Program-made: the position numbers and the translations under genes
The notes under the pieces: model-generated
Told to the model about the DNA's origin: nothing
Databases searched by the model: none
The model's input: only the letters and a program-made list of their open reading frames with translations
NCBI GenBank assembly: GCA_900767835.1
Contig: CAAGAO010000001.1
Location: 1-54,800, forward strand
Length of the DNA: 54,800 nucleotides
Direction: 5' to 3'
DNA from: Clostridia bacterium
GTDB lineage: Bacteria; Bacillota; Clostridia; Christensenellales; UBA1242
In this document: piece after piece, positions 54,733 through 54,800 of the stretch
How the letters are laid out: every line of letters begins with the position of its first letter
How positions within the stretch are numbered: the first letter of the stretch is position 1

Positions 54733-54800
54733 TGTGATGTTGCTTTGTTCATTGCATTCACAAATCAATTTGCTAAACGCAAATCCGTTATAAATAACGG
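54733..54800 (-). ncRNA. Structured element, copy 4, cut by the window edge
   Basis: The right closing strand CATCACA (54733-54739) and three hairpins are visible: CCGTTA-TTTA-TAACGG, ATTTGC-GTTTA-GCAAAT, and TTTGT/ACAAA with a wide loop. The TGTGATG strand lies beyond 54800. All arms differ in sequence from the other copies but keep pairing and the TTTA loops. Confidence 0.65.

Noticed and set aside
54287..54800. Integron attC sites as explanation of the array
   Set aside because: The folded sites recall attC, but the core lacks the conserved GTTRRRY/AAC boxes and no integrase is in the window. Kept only as an analogy.

Overview
This is an AT-rich, gene-dense bacterial chromosome segment using the standard bacterial code (TGG for Trp, TGA as a stop). 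The gene families point to a low-GC Bacillota, most likely an uncultured host-associated Clostridia or Christensenellales-like lineage: S-box (SAM-I) control of metK, a BspA-type leucine-rich-repeat surface protein, lipoproteins, a gram-positive type Cls, and strong AGGAG ribosome binding sites with sigma-A promoters. The taxonomic guess is inference. No rRNA, CRISPR array, complete transposase or prophage was seen.

Layout. 1-3 kb: a surface LRR protein whose start is out of frame by one base in an A-run, a WYL-type HTH lacking the WYL domain, and an orphan. 3.1-6.7 kb: a heterodimeric ABC exporter with one degenerate ATP site. 6.9-11.5 kb: an operon with an unusual YwaF/TMEM164-like membrane domain fused to an ABC ATPase, its permease and a small anchored protein. 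11.8-16.1 kb: two lipoproteins, a DUF378 protein and inorganic pyrophosphatase. 16.4-23.7 kb: a complete NAD salvage island. Two divergent operons share back-to-back promoters whose -10 boxes each lie in a matching palindromic operator. They encode NrtR, an ADP-ribosylglycohydrolase, NadE, a short PRPP-synthase homologue, nicotinamidase, a Nudix hydrolase, a nucleoside deoxyribosyltransferase-like protein, an NMN adenylyltransferase-like protein and PncB. 24-28.3 kb: an orphan with a probably leaderless mRNA, a SAM-I riboswitch in front of a divergent metK with an extra N-terminal domain, then tyrS. 28.4-41.9 kb: two divergent envelope genes, one of 757 residues and one giant of 3545 residues. 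42-47.3 kb: cardiolipin synthase, a small membrane protein, a Gly-Cys-Leu tRNA operon, a GC-rich intergenic island, a leader-peptide attenuator ahead of an M20 amidohydrolase, and two decayed genes. 47.4-54.2 kb: rarA, an MBL hydrolase, glnS and the def-fmt-rlmN cluster.

The most novel signal is a dispersed structured element. Its core is TGTGATG...CATCACA closing three hairpins (a predicted four-way junction). Copy 1 is the 5' leader of pncA (about 20.0 kb). Copies 2, 3 and part of 4 form an array on the minus strand in the last 520 bases, where copy 3 abuts a truncated XRE-type HTH gene. Arm sequences change between copies while pairing is kept, and a 5' module shared by copies 1 and 2 is replaced by a different hairpin in copy 3. 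This looks like an undescribed modular RNA or a mobile, folding DNA element. The second strong signal is the attenuator at 45.0-45.2 kb, where a peptide MFNLFMFWHHE is followed by mutually exclusive hairpins and a terminator.

How the genes fit together: nicotinamide goes to nicotinate (PncA), then NaMN (PncB with PRPP from the Prs homologue), then NaAD (NadM/NadR-like enzyme), then NAD (NadE). The ADP-ribosylglycohydrolase and Nudix enzyme recycle ADP-ribose, and NrtR senses it.
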